In this document: positions 63,921-64,000 of the stretch, piece after piece
Numbering within the stretch: position 1 is the stretch's first letter
Layout of the letters: every line of letters starts with the position of its first letter
Source of the DNA: Harmothoe impar
Taxonomy: Eukaryota > Annelida > Polychaeta > Phyllodocida > Polynoidae
Assembly: GCA_947462335.1 (NCBI GenBank)
Contig: OX381708.1
Coordinates: 2,170,001-2,234,000 of the forward strand
Length of the DNA stretch: 64,000 nt
Direction of reading: 5' to 3'
Translations under genes and position numbers: made by a program
Notes under the pieces: generated by a model
Told to the model about the DNA's origin: nothing
The model's input: the letters and a program-made list of their open reading frames with translations, nothing else
Database searches by the model: none

Positions 63921-64000
63921 TGCAGACTTTTTTCCAGCATCCCCCTGAGGAGGGGTCGGAATTTTTCGCCCCCCCCCCCACCCTCTTTGAACTATAGTAG
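63921..64000. mobile_element. partial G-tract MITE at the window edge
   Basis: CCCCCTGAGGAGGGGTC, a C run and CTTTGAACTATAGTA match the interior of copies at 14100 and 15595 in reverse orientation; it continues beyond the window. Confidence 0.55.

Overview
The window is animal genomic DNA with introns, phase-1 immunoglobulin exons and many transposable elements. The protein families (V-type Ig domains joined to plexin/MET-like IPT domains) and the mix of MITEs and Ty3/gypsy elements suggest an invertebrate deuterostome. Amphioxus (Branchiostoma) is my best guess, but this is inference: nothing here names the species.

The backbone is a segmental tandem duplication with a period of about 40-43 kb. 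Unit A is visible from about 1135 to 18556 and unit B from about 40826 to 61715. Each unit carries one copy of the same plus-strand receptor gene. Copy B is complete: 11 exons between 24608 and 48381 join in frame to 717 codons, giving a signal peptide, three Ig domains, IPT-type domains, a paired furin-like site, one membrane segment and a tail of about 20 residues. Copy A (nine exons, 1936-8297) is open in every exon, but its first two exons lie upstream of the window. No plexin GAP or kinase domain follows. Shared fossil Ig and IPT exons lie in the introns of both copies.

Intron 2 of copy B (15.9 kb) holds a 68-bp minisatellite and an 11.5-kb Ty3/gypsy LTR retrotransposon in antisense orientation (27282-38790). 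Its 547-bp LTRs differ at a single position, and gag, pol and a third ORF are all open, so it is very young. The third ORF (803 codons) sits where env would be but has no membrane segments. It looks like a nuclear zinc-finger/coiled-coil protein and has its own GC-box/CCAAT/TATA promoter. The palindrome ACCGWCGGT occurs 11 times across the element, including in both LTRs and in untranslated DNA, and I saw none elsewhere in the window. Together these look like a self-regulating retrotransposon.

The intergenic stretches (8298-24607 and 48382-64000) contain no recognisable gene. They hold MITEs of several families, often with a visible empty site in the other duplicate: TAA/TTA target families (PIF/Harbinger-like), TA target families (Tc1/mariner-like) and about 1.21-kb elements with inverted motif arrays. 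There are also two short LTR-bounded elements (TRIMs) whose LTRs contain tRNA-like sequences, several minisatellites and simple repeats. Coordinates of exons come from reading frame, splice signals and agreement between the two copies; repeat edges are approximate unless a target-site duplication is stated.
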